Assembly (NCBI RefSeq): GCF_035956715.1
Contig: NZ_CP108381.1
Coordinates: forward strand, 5,860,001-5,924,000
Direction of reading: 5' to 3'
DNA: 64,000 nt
From: Nocardia sp. NBC_01329
Lineage (GTDB): Bacteria; Actinomycetota; Actinomycetes; Mycobacteriales; Mycobacteriaceae
How positions within the stretch are numbered: the first letter of the stretch is position 1; every line of letters begins with the position of its first letter. Shown in pieces: positions 9,067 through 19,128 of the stretch. The notes beneath the pieces are model-generated. The model did no database searches. It saw only the letters and a list, made by a program, of their open reading frames with translations, and was not told where the DNA came from. A program made the position numbers and the translations under genes.

Positions 9067-9927
9067 TCAGCCGGGTTTGCTCGCGACCACCACCAGATTG
9101 CTCACCAGTAACTCCCGGATACCCGGTACATGCACCAGCCACCAGGCCCATCGCGGGTGGTATCGCGGGAACAGTACGCGGACATGCGCGGGCGTATGCC
9201 GCGACCAGCGCATTCCGTCGGCCGCACGGATCGCGAAAAGGGAGATGCCGAAACGGTTCTTCGGCTCCTTTCCGTTCCGGCGCCGATACCGGCGCGCGGC
9301 ATACTCTCCGCCGAGGTAGTGCCACGGTCCGGTTTCGTGGCCGCCGAACGGGCCGAGCCACACCGTGTAAGAGAGCACGATCATGCCGCCGGGCCTGGTC
9401 ACCCGCACCATCTCGTCGGCCATCTGCCACGGATCCGGCACGTGCTCAGCCACATTGGACGAGAAACAGATATCGACCGCGTTGTCACGGAAGGGCAGAG
9501 CCATTCCGGAACCGCGGACCGCGGCCGGCACCGAGATACCGGCGGCATGCATCTCCGACGGATCGGGTTCCACCGGAATATAGCGAGCACCGGCCCGGGC
9601 GAACTCGTCGGCGAAATAGCCGGGCCCACCACCGACATCGAGCACGGTGGCACCGGTGAGATCGCGGCCGGTCAGGTCGGCGTAGAAATCGGCGAGCAGG
9701 TCGGCGCTGTCGGTGGCGATACCGCCGTAGAACCGGGCTGGATCGGTCTGTTCGAACCGGAAACTGTGCAGCAGACGCAGCGACCTGCGCACAGTGGCGC
9801 GGCGCGCGAACCGGAAACGTTTCGGCGTCGATCGGGTGAAGGCCGGGTCGGCGGAATCGTCCGGCGCATAACCGGGGCGGGCCGCGGTGTCGATATCGCC
9901 GCCCGCCGCGGGCGTTATCCGGTCCAC
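9067..9927 (-). CDS. Class I SAM-dependent methyltransferase (Rv0224c-like)
   Basis: The product has about 286 residues. Motif I appears as ATVLDVGGGPGYFADEFA, followed by the acidic YIPVEPDPSEMH, then CFSSNVAEHVPDPWQMADE and RVTRPGGMIVLSYTVW. This is the typical Methyltransf_11 order. I placed the start at a GTG with GAGGA eight bases upstream; a longer frame would run into the divergent glycosyltransferase gene. The substrate is unknown. The next gene is a GT4 glycosyltransferase on the other strand, matching Rv0224c-Rv0225 in M. tuberculosis, so a cell-envelope glycolipid substrate is possible but unproven. Confidence 0.85.
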   Translation of the reverse strand: MDRITPAAGGDIDTAARPGYAPDDSADPAFTRSTPKRFRFARRATVRRSLRLLHSFRFEQTDPARFYGGIATDSADLLADFYADLTGRDLTGATVLDVGGGPGYFADEFARAGARYIPVEPDPSEMHAAGISVPAAVRGSGMALPFRDNAVDICFSSNVAEHVPDPWQMADEMVRVTRPGGMIVLSYTVWLGPFGGHETGPWHYLGGEYAARRYRRRNGKEPKNRFGISLFAIRAADGMRWSRHTPAHVRVLFPRYHPRWAWWLVHVPGIRELLVSNLVVVASKPG

Positions 9928-10132
9928 AGGAGATTCCTCGGCGTCGAGCACGATGCCGAGTCTCGCACATTGTGACAAGTGACAGATTCCGCAGCCGGAA
10001 AACCCCGGAACCCGGTCTTCGATATCGAATGGACACGCAGGTGGGCGACTTAGCGGACACCTCCGAGCGTTAAGGTGTATCGCGATGCCCATGTCCCGTC
10101 CGCGGGACCCGAGCCGACCGGAGAAGTCTCAC

Positions 10133-11332
10133 GTGCGCGAAGTACTTCTGCTCTGCTGGCGTGATACCGGTCATCCACAGGGCGGCGGTAGCGAGCGGTA
10201 CCTGGAACAGGCCGGCGCGCAACTCGCCGCCCGCGGGGTGAAGGTGACGCTGCGTACTGCCCGCTATCCGGGAGCGCCGAAGCGGGAGCGGATCGACGGT
10301 ATCGATATCAGCCGGGGTGGTGGCCGGTTCTCGGTGTATCCGCGTGCGTTGGCCGCGATCGCGCTGGGCCGACTCGGTCTCGGACCGTTGCGCGGTATAC
10401 GCCCCGAAGCCGTGATCGACACCCAGAACGGGATCCCTTTCTTCGCCCGGCTGGTGTCGGGTGTGCCCTCGATCGTGCTGGTTCATCACGGGCACCGGGA
10501 GCAGTGGCCGGTGGCCGGCCGGTTGGTGGGCCGGATCGGCTGGTGGATCGAATCGGTGCTCTCGCCTCGGGTGCACCGGGCCGACCAGTACCTCACCGTC
10601 TCACTGCCCTCGGCCGAGGAACTGGCGACCCTCGGCGTCGAACGGTCCCGGATCGCGGTGGTCCGCAACGGGGCCGAAGCTGTTCCCGCGCATGTGCCCA
10701 CCGGCACCGCGGCGGTGCGCTCCACCGACCCCCGGGTGGTGGTGCTTTCGCGGCTCGTTCCGCACAAGCAGATCGAAGACGCGCTCACCGCAGTCTCTCG
10801 GTTGCGGACCCGCAACCCCGGGGTTCGACTGGATGTGATCGGTGACGGCTGGTGGGCGGACAAACTGCGCGATCAGGCCGCGGCGCTCGGTATCGCCGAC
10901 GCGGTGACCTTCCACGGTCATGTCGACGAGGGCCGTAAACACGAACTCCTCTCCCGCGCGTGGGTGCATGTCCTTCCCTCCCGCAAAGAAGGCTGGGGCC
11001 TGGCGGTGATCGAGGCGGCACAGCACGGTGTGCCGACCGTCGGTTACCGGTCCTCCCGTGGTCTCACCGATTCCATCGTCGATGGTGTGACCGGGGTGCT
11101 GGCCGACGACGCCGATCAACTGGCCGATATCGTCGGTGAGCTGCTGGACGACGCGGCCGCCCGCACGATCATGGGTGAGAAGGCCCGCGCCCGGGCCCGG
11201 GAGTTCTCCTGGGAATACACCGGCTCCGGTGTGCACCGGGTGCTGGCCGCCGCCGCTGCGGGGCAGCGGGTCAGTGGGCTCATCTCGCCCGGGGAGGATA
11301 CGATTCCGCCGGCACTCGGATCGCATCGGTGA
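10133..11332 (+). CDS. GT4 family glycosyltransferase (Rv0225-like)
   Basis: The product has about 399 residues. A GTG start follows GGAGAAG; upstream ATG codons at 10085 and 10091 are possible but lack a ribosome site. The N-terminal domain carries GGGSERYLEQ, a GT-B nucleotide-sugar fold feature. The C-terminal domain has VVLSRLVPHKQIEDAL, VIGDGWW and the EX7E-like SRKEGWGLAVIEAAQHGVP. The donor is probably a nucleotide-activated sugar and the acceptor is unknown. It starts a run of envelope genes leading to aftD, and by position corresponds to Rv0225. Confidence 0.88.
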   Translation: MREVLLLCWRDTGHPQGGGSERYLEQAGAQLAARGVKVTLRTARYPGAPKRERIDGIDISRGGGRFSVYPRALAAIALGRLGLGPLRGIRPEAVIDTQNGIPFFARLVSGVPSIVLVHHGHREQWPVAGRLVGRIGWWIESVLSPRVHRADQYLTVSLPSAEELATLGVERSRIAVVRNGAEAVPAHVPTGTAAVRSTDPRVVVLSRLVPHKQIEDALTAVSRLRTRNPGVRLDVIGDGWWADKLRDQAAALGIADAVTFHGHVDEGRKHELLSRAWVHVLPSRKEGWGLAVIEAAQHGVPTVGYRSSRGLTDSIVDGVTGVLADDADQLADIVGELLDDAAARTIMGEKARARAREFSWEYTGSGVHRVLAAAAAGQRVSGLISPGEDTIPPALGSHR

Positions 11333-11375
11333 CTCGGCCTCCACGCCGAACCCGATCACGCCCGGTAGCGGATCC

Positions 11376-13175
11376 TCAGCGCCTGGCTCTGCGGCTCAGG
11401 GTGCTGTACCCGTAGGTGGCGAGCGGTGCGATCAGCAGGATCGCCCACAGGATATGCGCGGCGATCACCAGGGATCGATGTTCCGGCGTAGGCCGCGGCC
11501 GCACGTCCGGGACCTGGTAGAGCGCCAGTTCGCCGGTGCTGTGGACCGGCCGCAGTTGCGCCAGCGTCGCGGTGGAGTTTCCGAGTGGGCCCGGGGTGTC
11601 CCGTTCGACCAGGACCCAGCCGACACCGAACTCTGCCAGCCGGCCCGCCGGTCCGCCTTCGAGGAGTAGATCCTCCACGATCTGCGCGCGAGCGCCCTCG
11701 CCGGTCACTGTCAGATCGTGGACCGGTAGTGCGCCGGTCTGCAGGACATCGCGCGGCAGCATCCGGGGTGCCGGGTCCAAGACCGGGGCGGTGCCGCTGT
11801 AGGGGAAGCGCCGGAACATACCGCCCGGCAGTACGGCGATATCGCCGGGTCCGTCGATCCGCTCGGCCACCTCGTGCCAGGAATCGGGGTAGTGGATCGC
11901 CCGCATCTGCCCACCGACACCCCAGCCCAGATCGAGCAACGGCAGGGTGAGCGCTCCGATGAACAGCGCGGCCCATGCCGGCGACCAGCGCGCCGGGCGG
12001 TCGGCGGGTGGGGTCGGTGAACTATTGGAGCCGGTGTCCGCGGCGTCCCGGGCGGCCCTCTTGTCGTCGCTGCCGGCGAACCGGAGGCATGCGGCCGCTG
12101 CGCAGAGCGCGTACCCAGGGGCGGCGAGCGCCACGAATTTCTGGGTGTCGCGCAACAACCCCGCGCCGGGAATTTCGACGACCAGCCATTCCAGGACGGT
12201 CAGCCCGGCCGGGGTGGCCGCGACAGCCGGGACCAGCACTGCCACACCGGCCAGCGCGATCAGTAGCCGGCGAACCCGGGTGCGATCGGGGTTGCTGTCT
12301 GCCGCCACCACTGTCCGCAACCCGAGCGCGACGATCGCGAGCAGTACGACTGTCGCGAGCGCGGCGATCGGAGTGGTCCGCGATACCGGTACCGCCTCGG
12401 CGTTCCAGATACCGCCCAGCCCGGCGAGACTGCCCACGGTGGCGAGCCACGGTTCGGCGCGGGCGGCGAAGGCGGTGACACCGGCCGGGTCGGACGGTTC
12501 GGCCGCGACCCCGGAGACCGCGGTGGCGACGAGCCACGGCGCGCTGGCGACGGCCGCGAGCACGAGAACTCCGGCACTGCGTCGCCATCCCACCACCAGC
12601 ACGGCGACGGTCGCGGCCAGTAGGGCGCCGGTGGGGGTGAGGCCGGCTGCTGCGAGGCAGCCGGCCAGCGCGGACCAGTTCCGGAACCGTTCGAACCGGT
12701 CACCGCCCGCGATACGCAGCCGGAGCGCGGCCAGCACCGTCCACGGGAGGGCGGCGTAGCCGGTGAGCAGGCTCCAATGGCCCTGCAGGAGCCGTTCGGC
12801 GATATAGGGATTCCAGACCACGAGGGTGGTCGCGACCAGCTGCGCCGCGAGCGGGGCACCGAGCAGTTCCCGAACCAGTACGGCGGCGCCGTACCCGGCG
12901 GCCCACAGTGCGGCGACCAGGATGACCTTCACGATCAGTCCGCCGTCGATCAGCGGGGAGAGCGCGGCGAGCAACCCGTCCTGGGGTACGGCGCGCGGCG
13001 CCGCATCACCCAGGCCGAGCGCGGCATCGGTCGGATAGGAGCGCGGGGTGCTCACGGCATCGCGGAGCAGCAGATATCCGGGCCGCAGCAGCGGGACGGT
13101 GATGAGGAGAGTGAGCAGCAGGCTGTAACCGGCCGGGAGCAGATGCGTCCACCGCCCTGCACGTTGCGCACTCAC
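11376..13175 (-). CDS. Polytopic membrane protein (Rv0226c-like)
   Basis: The product has 599 residues and about twelve predicted membrane helices. A soluble segment lies near residues 415-555, and a final helix near residue 575 is followed by a basic tail. The arrangement (many helices, large external loop, C-terminal helix) resembles GT-C type membrane glycosyltransferases, but no DxE-type signature stands out to me. It sits between the Rv0225-like glycosyltransferase and a flippase-like gene, a position equal to Rv0226c. A role in lipid-linked sugar handling is inference from context. Confidence 0.8.
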   Translation of the reverse strand: MSAQRAGRWTHLLPAGYSLLLTLLITVPLLRPGYLLLRDAVSTPRSYPTDAALGLGDAAPRAVPQDGLLAALSPLIDGGLIVKVILVAALWAAGYGAAVLVRELLGAPLAAQLVATTLVVWNPYIAERLLQGHWSLLTGYAALPWTVLAALRLRIAGGDRFERFRNWSALAGCLAAAGLTPTGALLAATVAVLVVGWRRSAGVLVLAAVASAPWLVATAVSGVAAEPSDPAGVTAFAARAEPWLATVGSLAGLGGIWNAEAVPVSRTTPIAALATVVLLAIVALGLRTVVAADSNPDRTRVRRLLIALAGVAVLVPAVAATPAGLTVLEWLVVEIPGAGLLRDTQKFVALAAPGYALCAAAACLRFAGSDDKRAARDAADTGSNSSPTPPADRPARWSPAWAALFIGALTLPLLDLGWGVGGQMRAIHYPDSWHEVAERIDGPGDIAVLPGGMFRRFPYSGTAPVLDPAPRMLPRDVLQTGALPVHDLTVTGEGARAQIVEDLLLEGGPAGRLAEFGVGWVLVERDTPGPLGNSTATLAQLRPVHSTGELALYQVPDVRPRPTPEHRSLVIAAHILWAILLIAPLATYGYSTLSRRARR

Positions 13176-13252
13176 GGCCAGTCACCCTACGTCCGGTCGC
13201 CGCGGCGGGGCGGACCGGTATACACACCGGGTCGGGTGGGACACTTGCGCTC

Positions 13253-14488
13253 GTGCAGTACGTTCGCCGTCTTCCCGCCGTGGCGGACATGACCCTGGTG
13301 ACCGCGGGGGCGATGACCGCGAATATCGCCAGCTATCTGCTGCAGTTGCTGGCCGGGCGCTGGCTCGGAGTAGCGGGCTACAGCGAGTTCGCCAGCCTGC
13401 TCGCGGTGCAGCTGCTGTGCGCGGTGCCCGCACTGGCATTGCAGAACGTGGTGGCGCGCGAACTCGTGCACGGGGCCGATATTTCCGCGTTGCGGGTGTT
13501 GCGCCTGCGGTGCGCGCTGCTGGTGGCCGCGGCAGTCGTGATGCTGGTCCCGGTGGTGAGCGTGGTGCTCGACGTCGGGATCGCGGCGTCGGCGGCAGCG
13601 CTGGGGTCGGCACCCGCGCTGGTAATGCTGGCGGGTGAGCAGGGAGTACTGCAGGGGGCACGCCGCTTCCGGGGACTGGCCGTGGTGCTCGGGGTCGCCG
13701 GTATCGCCAAAGTGATCCCGGCGCTGGTGGTGCTGGCCTGCGGTGGCGGCGCGACCCCGGCGCTGTGGGCCGCCGCCGCCGGTATCGCCGCCGCCGCGGT
13801 GTATGCGCGGACGGTGGCGGGCCGCCCGGCGGCTCCGGTATCGGCGGGCGATCCCGGAACGGCACCGGGCGGGGCCCCGGGATCACCGGCCGGGGTTTTC
13901 GCGGTCCTGCAGGCCGCACAGGTGCAGGCGGCGTTGATGGCGCTGTCCTCCGCGGATCTGATCGTGGTCCGGATCGTGCTGGACGAAACCGATGCCAGCC
14001 GTTACGCCCTGGGCACCATCGCCACCAAGGTCGCGTTCTGGTTACCGCAGGCGGTCGGGGTGGTGCTGTATCCGCGGATGGCGCAACCGGCTCTGTCGGG
14101 TTCGGCGGTCCGCTCGGCGCTCGCGGTGCTTTCCGGAATCGGGGTGTTCGCCGTGGCGGGGGCGGCGGTGGCCGCGCCGCTGGCCCCGCTTTTCGCGGGT
14201 CAGGACTACGCGCCGATCCAGGGCCTGCTGTGGTTGTTCGCGCTGCACGGCGCGATTCTGGCGGTGCTCCAGGGGGCGCTGCTCTCGGCCATCGCGGTGA
14301 AGCGGACAGCGCTGGCGGGACTCGCGTGGGCCGGTCTGGTGCTGGAGGTGGTCCTCATGTTGACCCTGGCGAACAGCATCACCGAGTTGATCGCGACGGT
14401 CGCGTCGGTGGCAGCGGTGACCACGACCCTCGTCGCGGCATTGGTCATCCGAGCGGCGGCGCGTCGTCGGCTTCCGGCTCCCGCCTGA
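13253..14488 (+). CDS. Polysaccharide flippase-like integral membrane protein
   Basis: The product has 411 residues and about twelve hydrophobic helices, with a GTG start. The opening TAGAMTANIASYLLQLLAGR followed by LGVAGYSEFASLL is characteristic of the oligosaccharide flippase (Wzx/MATE-like) group. Such proteins move polyprenyl-linked sugars across the membrane. It is divergent from the Rv0226c-like gene and its end overlaps the end of aftD by 44 bases. This suggests, without proof, that it transports a lipid-linked precursor used by the surrounding glycosyltransferases. Confidence 0.78.
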   Translation: MQYVRRLPAVADMTLVTAGAMTANIASYLLQLLAGRWLGVAGYSEFASLLAVQLLCAVPALALQNVVARELVHGADISALRVLRLRCALLVAAAVVMLVPVVSVVLDVGIAASAAALGSAPALVMLAGEQGVLQGARRFRGLAVVLGVAGIAKVIPALVVLACGGGATPALWAAAAGIAAAAVYARTVAGRPAAPVSAGDPGTAPGGAPGSPAGVFAVLQAAQVQAALMALSSADLIVVRIVLDETDASRYALGTIATKVAFWLPQAVGVVLYPRMAQPALSGSAVRSALAVLSGIGVFAVAGAAVAAPLAPLFAGQDYAPIQGLLWLFALHGAILAVLQGALLSAIAVKRTALAGLAWAGLVLEVVLMLTLANSITELIATVASVAAVTTTLVAALVIRAAARRRLPAPA

Positions 14489-17400
14489 TCCGCGGCAGCG
14501 CCGACAGACCCACCGCGACCACCGCCACCAGCGCCGGGAACTGGACCCACAGCGAATCACCCATATACCCGCCCGGCATCCGCCACGGGCCGGTCGACAG
14601 TGCGGCCGCCGAGACCGCGGTGCCGATTCCGGCGACCGCTGCGAGGACGCGGCGGGGGACCCGGGGCGCGAACCGCAGCGCCGCGAGACCCGCGACGGTC
14701 AGCACGACGCCGGTGACGCCGGCGATCAAGGTGGCGGCGGCCGCCAGGCCGAGGGTCGCGAGTATCCGCGGCGACCACACGCCCGGCGTCGGTGTGACCG
14801 GCCGGGCCCGGGGGCCACGGGGGACCGCGAGCGCGATGAGGGGCAGCAGCAGTAGCAGCCCCAGGCCGATAGCGACCCGGTACCAGCTGTCGATCGGGAA
14901 GGAGACGGTGACCGGACCGGTGGCATCGGCCGGTAACAGCCAGCCCTGCTGCCAGCCGTCGACCACGATCGGCCGGAGTTCGCGGCCGTCGGCAGTATGA
15001 GCCGACCAACCGCTGTTGGTGCTCAGCGGGAGAGTCAGCAGCCGGGTACCGTCGCCCGGAGCGGGCGCCGGTGGCTGGGTGTTCATCAGGCGCAACCGGT
15101 CGACGAAGAACAGATCCGTCGGCGCGACCAGGACGTCGACCTCGCCCACCGGTAGCGAAACCGGTCGCACGGAACCGGGTTCGGTGGCCGGGAAGGCGCC
15201 GGTGTCCTGTGGTAGATCCGGGCACACCCGTGCGGGAACAGGTTCACCGGAACGCAGTTCGCCCACGGTGGCGGTGACGCTGGTGTGTACCAACCGGCCG
15301 CCCACCGCGATGGTCGGGCCGGTGTCGCAGCCGACGGTCACCAGGCGGTCCGCCGGGGCGGGCGGCGGATAGTCCGGGCCGAGTACGCCGACCTCGGCGA
15401 GCCCCGGCGGCTGGGGCTGGTGGTAACCGAGCGCGGTCCGGTCCAGCACCGATTCCCAGCTGCGGATGTTCAACTCGATCCGGTCGGTCACCGTGGGATG
15501 CAGATCGATCCGGGAGATCTCGTCGGGTTCCTCGAGTTCCCGGACCTGCGGACCGTTACCCAGATTCACCGTGACGGAGGTGGGTGCGGCGGGCAGACCG
15601 CCCAGGGAAGGGGACAATTCGAGTCCCGTCACCAGGGTGGGTTCCGGAAGTTCGAGCGTCAGAGCTGGTTTGGGCCCGAGTGGGTCGCGGACGGTATCCT
15701 CCGGTGCGGTCCAGCTGGTGCGCGGATCGCCGTCGGTGGCGGCGAACGCGGAACCGCGCAGGTCACCGACATCGGAAGTGCCGCGCGCCACGGGGCGGGC
15801 GGGATCGGTCAGCAGTGCCTCCAGCGCGGGGCCCTGGCGCGGCCGGACCATGAGCACCGGATCGACGATGGCGGGCGCGGGCACCGAAAGAGTGCGGCCG
15901 AAGGGTCCCATCTCCTCCGGTGCCAGCGCCAGCCCTTTCCCGCAGCGGACCCGGTCGGGGCTTTCGAAGCACGCACTGCGGCCGGGGAATTCCTGGCCGA
16001 GATCCCAGCCGGTCACGGGGGCGTCCGGCGGGGGCGGCGGCAAGACCGTCCGATGTCGGATCTCGACCGGGACGGGAGCGTCGCGGACTGTGTAATCGTC
16101 CAGCCCCAGTTCGCTGATCCCGAACTGGCCACCGGTGCTACCACGTTCGGTGCGGATGGCGGTGATCTTCACCCATTCGGTGGAGCCCACCGGCAGTGCG
16201 ACCGAAACCGGTTCGCCCGGTTCGCTGATGCGGGCCGAGACGCTGCCGTTGTCGGTGCGCACCTCCACCCATTTCACGGGGTCGCCGATGGCGGCCGGGG
16301 TGGTGGTGAAACGCAGCAATCCCGATTCGAACGGTGTATCGAGGTCGAGCCGGATCCATTGGCCCAGGGCATATTCGCCCGCGTTGCTGATCCAGGCGGT
16401 CGCCGGATCGCCGTCCACCGCGGCGGCGGTCGAGTTCCCGGGGGCCGCGCCCCCGATCTGTGTGGCGTCGGCAGCCGAACCGGATGCGGTGATGGTCGCA
16501 CCGGTCCAACCGCCCTGGACCGGCTCGGCTCCCGGGACGTCGTAGTCGGGAACCAGGTTGTGGGTGTGCCGCGCGTCACCGGGGGCACGTAGGGCGGAGC
16601 TGTGGTTGTCGACCCTGCCGAAATCGGTTTCCCGGTTCATCGGGGTGTCGGTGACCGTGACCGGCCCCACCGGTAACCCCGCCGCCGCGGCATCGGCGGC
16701 GAACAGGGTGGGTTCGTGTGAGGTGGCGGGGTCGCGGTGCAATCGTTCCAGGACCTCGGGCCCACCCTGCACCACCGGGACCGATTCGAGGGGGACGGTA
16801 TACGCGCCCGGGAACTGTTCGGGCGCACCGGTTCCGCCGCGCAATTCCGCCGGGGTGCCGGGGGCCGGTGTATCGACCCGGTAGATCTCCACCGCGGGGT
16901 AATCGGGTCGCAGATCCGCGTCGACTACGAAATCGTCTCTGCCGGAGTCGTTTTCCACCGGATCCCCGAATTCGGCGACCTTGCGCAGCCCCGGCGAGCC
17001 CTCCACCGCGCTGTGTGCCAGCATCGGTCTGGTCGAACGGGAGGTATCCGGATCGAGATCGTTGCGCAGCACCAGCACGCCGATACCTTGTCCGCGCAGG
17101 GTGGCGGCCAGCCCGTCCGAGGGGCGTCCGTCGGCGATCAGCCGCTGCACCGAATCCATCGCCCGGATGGTGCCGGGCGGATTCAACGGAACAGCGTCAC
17201 GCACCGCCCATGGGCTCCGCGCCAGCGCCTGTAGGGGTTCGTCCCGGGTCAGGCCCCACACCTGGCTCCCGAAAGGGGCGCCGGGAACGACCAGAGCGCG
17301 GGTGTCGGCGGCGTTCTCGTGCAACCAGTCGGCGGTCTGCTGCCAGTAGGCGGGGACCTCGTCGTACGCGCCGCGCGGCGCGAGTTTACCGGTCCAGGCC

Positions 17401-18725
17401 AGGGAGCTGGACAGAGCGAGCGCCCCGAATACCAGGAGGGCCACCGCGACCCGGCGGTCCCGGTGCGGGTTGGCGAACGCCGGGCGCCAGACCTCGGGAC
17501 CGACGGAGGCGGGTAGGGGCACCTTGGCCAGCAACTGGGCGATACCCAGCACCAGTGGCAGCCGGATCAGCGGCTCCAGTTTGTGCACATTGCGCAGGGG
17601 TGCGCCGCCGGAATCGAGGAAGACCCGGATCTGTTCGGCGAACGGCCCGCCCAGTTGCCCCACATAGCCCGCGCAGATCCCGGTCAGCCCGACGCAGAGG
17701 ATCAGTACCAGCCGTCCGCGCGACGGCATCGACGGCAGCGCCAGCCCTGCCATCCCCACCGCGGCGATCAGGCCGGTGGCCAGGACTGCGGCGGGCTGGG
17801 TGACCAGGACCGCGCCCGCGATCCGCTCCGGGGAGACGAACGGTGTCCAGCTGTCGGTGCCGCGCAGCACCTCGCCCAGCGAAGCCCACTGTGTGGTGAC
17901 CCCGGAGGATTCGATGTAGTCGAGGAACGGCGGACTGACCCGGCCGAGCAGGAGCAGCGGTACCGCCCACCAGGCCACCGCCAGCGCGAGCAGCGGCACC
18001 CAGGCCAGCGTGAACCGCCACCACGTGCGGTTGGGGCGGAAACTGGCCCACCAGAGCAGTGCGGGCAGGAAGGCGGCCACTGTGGCCACCGCGTTCACCG
18101 CCCCCATCAGTGCCAACGCCACGGCGCTGCCTGCCGGTGAGCGTGCCCCGCCGCGCCGGTGCCGGCGGTACGCGGTGCCGAGCGCGGCGGGTGCGAGCAG
18201 AACCCACGGCGCCAGCATCATCGGCAGCGTCTCCGAGGAGATCGAGCCGACGGTCGTCAATACCCGGGGGGAGAGGGCGAAGGCGGCGGCCGCGATGACC
18301 CGCGAGCCACGGCTGCCGATGCCGAGCGTTTCGCAGAGTTTGACCACGCCCCAGAAACCGGCGAGCAGCAAGAGCGCCCACCAGACACGCTGGGTGATCC
18401 AGGCGGGCAGGTGCAGTAGATCACCGAGGGCGAAGAACGCGCCGTGCGGGAAGAAATAGCCGTAGGCCTGGTTCTGGACCTGACCCATCGTTGCCTGGCT
18501 GCTCCACAGATGGGCGGCGCGGGCGAGGAAGCCGAGCGGATTCTCGGCCAGATCGTATTTGGTATCGGCGACGGTGAGGCCGGGGGCCTGCAGGAAGGTC
18601 AGCAGGAATGCGGCGAAAGCCGATCCGAGGAACCAGCGCCGACCCAGTTCGGCGGTGGGCGCCGGGTCGGGGACGGAGCGGGGGGCCACGTCGGCGGGTT
18701 CGACGGGGTCGGACTGGACGGGCAC
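14445..18725 (-). CDS. aftD: Alpha-(1->3)-arabinofuranosyltransferase AftD
   Basis: The product has 1426 residues, matching AftD of mycobacteria (Rv0236c). AftD is a GT-C enzyme that adds branching arabinofuranose from decaprenyl-phospho-arabinose to arabinogalactan and lipoarabinomannan. N-terminal membrane helices extend to about residue 450. The long external part carries discoidin-like carbohydrate-binding segments, for example GQWIRLDLDTPFESGLLRFT near residue 790 and a related LTLELPEPTLVTGLELS segment near 1030. Two to three helices close the C-terminus. The start is a GTG. A DUF2613 peptide gene lies just upstream, as in mycobacteria. The 3' end overlaps the convergent flippase-like gene. 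Confidence 0.95.
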   Translation of the reverse strand: MPVQSDPVEPADVAPRSVPDPAPTAELGRRWFLGSAFAAFLLTFLQAPGLTVADTKYDLAENPLGFLARAAHLWSSQATMGQVQNQAYGYFFPHGAFFALGDLLHLPAWITQRVWWALLLLAGFWGVVKLCETLGIGSRGSRVIAAAAFALSPRVLTTVGSISSETLPMMLAPWVLLAPAALGTAYRRHRRGGARSPAGSAVALALMGAVNAVATVAAFLPALLWWASFRPNRTWWRFTLAWVPLLALAVAWWAVPLLLLGRVSPPFLDYIESSGVTTQWASLGEVLRGTDSWTPFVSPERIAGAVLVTQPAAVLATGLIAAVGMAGLALPSMPSRGRLVLILCVGLTGICAGYVGQLGGPFAEQIRVFLDSGGAPLRNVHKLEPLIRLPLVLGIAQLLAKVPLPASVGPEVWRPAFANPHRDRRVAVALLVFGALALSSSLAWTGKLAPRGAYDEVPAYWQQTADWLHENAADTRALVVPGAPFGSQVWGLTRDEPLQALARSPWAVRDAVPLNPPGTIRAMDSVQRLIADGRPSDGLAATLRGQGIGVLVLRNDLDPDTSRSTRPMLAHSAVEGSPGLRKVAEFGDPVENDSGRDDFVVDADLRPDYPAVEIYRVDTPAPGTPAELRGGTGAPEQFPGAYTVPLESVPVVQGGPEVLERLHRDPATSHEPTLFAADAAAAGLPVGPVTVTDTPMNRETDFGRVDNHSSALRAPGDARHTHNLVPDYDVPGAEPVQGGWTGATITASGSAADATQIGGAAPGNSTAAAVDGDPATAWISNAGEYALGQWIRLDLDTPFESGLLRFTTTPAAIGDPVKWVEVRTDNGSVSARISEPGEPVSVALPVGSTEWVKITAIRTERGSTGGQFGISELGLDDYTVRDAPVPVEIRHRTVLPPPPPDAPVTGWDLGQEFPGRSACFESPDRVRCGKGLALAPEEMGPFGRTLSVPAPAIVDPVLMVRPRQGPALEALLTDPARPVARGTSDVGDLRGSAFAATDGDPRTSWTAPEDTVRDPLGPKPALTLELPEPTLVTGLELSPSLGGLPAAPTSVTVNLGNGPQVRELEEPDEISRIDLHPTVTDRIELNIRSWESVLDRTALGYHQPQPPGLAEVGVLGPDYPPPAPADRLVTVGCDTGPTIAVGGRLVHTSVTATVGELRSGEPVPARVCPDLPQDTGAFPATEPGSVRPVSLPVGEVDVLVAPTDLFFVDRLRLMNTQPPAPAPGDGTRLLTLPLSTNSGWSAHTADGRELRPIVVDGWQQGWLLPADATGPVTVSFPIDSWYRVAIGLGLLLLLPLIALAVPRGPRARPVTPTPGVWSPRILATLGLAAAATLIAGVTGVVLTVAGLAALRFAPRVPRRVLAAVAGIGTAVSAAALSTGPWRMPGGYMGDSLWVQFPALVAVVAVGLSALPRIRREPEADDAPPLG

Positions 18726-18744
18726 CGTGGGTCAGGCGTTTACC

Positions 18745-18772
18745 GTCCCCGCCGGAAGGAACCGGCGGGGAC
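18745..18772 (-). terminator. Perfect 11-bp GC-rich hairpin between the DUF2613 gene and aftD
   Basis: GTCCCCGCCGG and CCGGCGGGGAC form a perfect 11-pair stem around an AAGGAA loop. It lies after the DUF2613 stop and 19 bases before the aftD start. There is no run of T after it, so it may terminate weakly, or stabilise or attenuate the aftD transcript. Confidence 0.6.
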
Positions 18773-18793
18773 GGGACGAGATCGGGCCGGGTC

Positions 18794-18964
18794 TCAGCGC
18801 TTGCCGTATTCGACGTTGTTCAGCAGCGAGCTGTCCGCATTGCCGCTGCGGTCGACCTCGGGGCGGGTGTTCTGCTGCAGCGCGGCGGTGATGGCGAAGA
18901 CCGCGATCGCGCCCAGCAGGGCGCCACCGACCGCACTCGCGACACCGGGGACAGCAAACTTCAT
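18794..18964 (-). CDS. DUF2613 family small membrane/secreted peptide (Rv0236A-like)
   Basis: The product has 56 residues. It opens MKFAVPGVASAVGGALLGAI with a single N-terminal hydrophobic helix, followed by a polar tail ending SSLLNNVEYGKR. That tail closely parallels Rv0236A, whose end I recall as a similar NRVEYG motif. The gene is 69 bases upstream of aftD on the same strand, as in mycobacteria. The function is unknown. The constant position suggests a small partner of AftD, which is inference. The product is too short for standard ORF cut-offs. Confidence 0.9.
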   Translation of the reverse strand: MKFAVPGVASAVGGALLGAIAVFAITAALQQNTRPEVDRSGNADSSLLNNVEYGKR

Positions 18965-19128
18965 CGCAGCACTCCAAACTCGACGCAGGCAGATATCTGG
19001 GTCAACCTAGCAGGACCGGACGGGTCCGGATAGGTACCGTCGGGTGTTTCACCCTAACGGTTCCGGTCGGCCGGGTACCGACTGCGGTCCGCGCCTGTCC
19101 CGGGTGCGGTTGCTCGGACCCGCGGTTC

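Noticed and set aside
18732..18977. An 81-codon minus-strand frame at the DUF2613 gene
   Set aside because: It is in a different frame from the DUF2613 peptide, which has the better start, signal helix and conserved tail.
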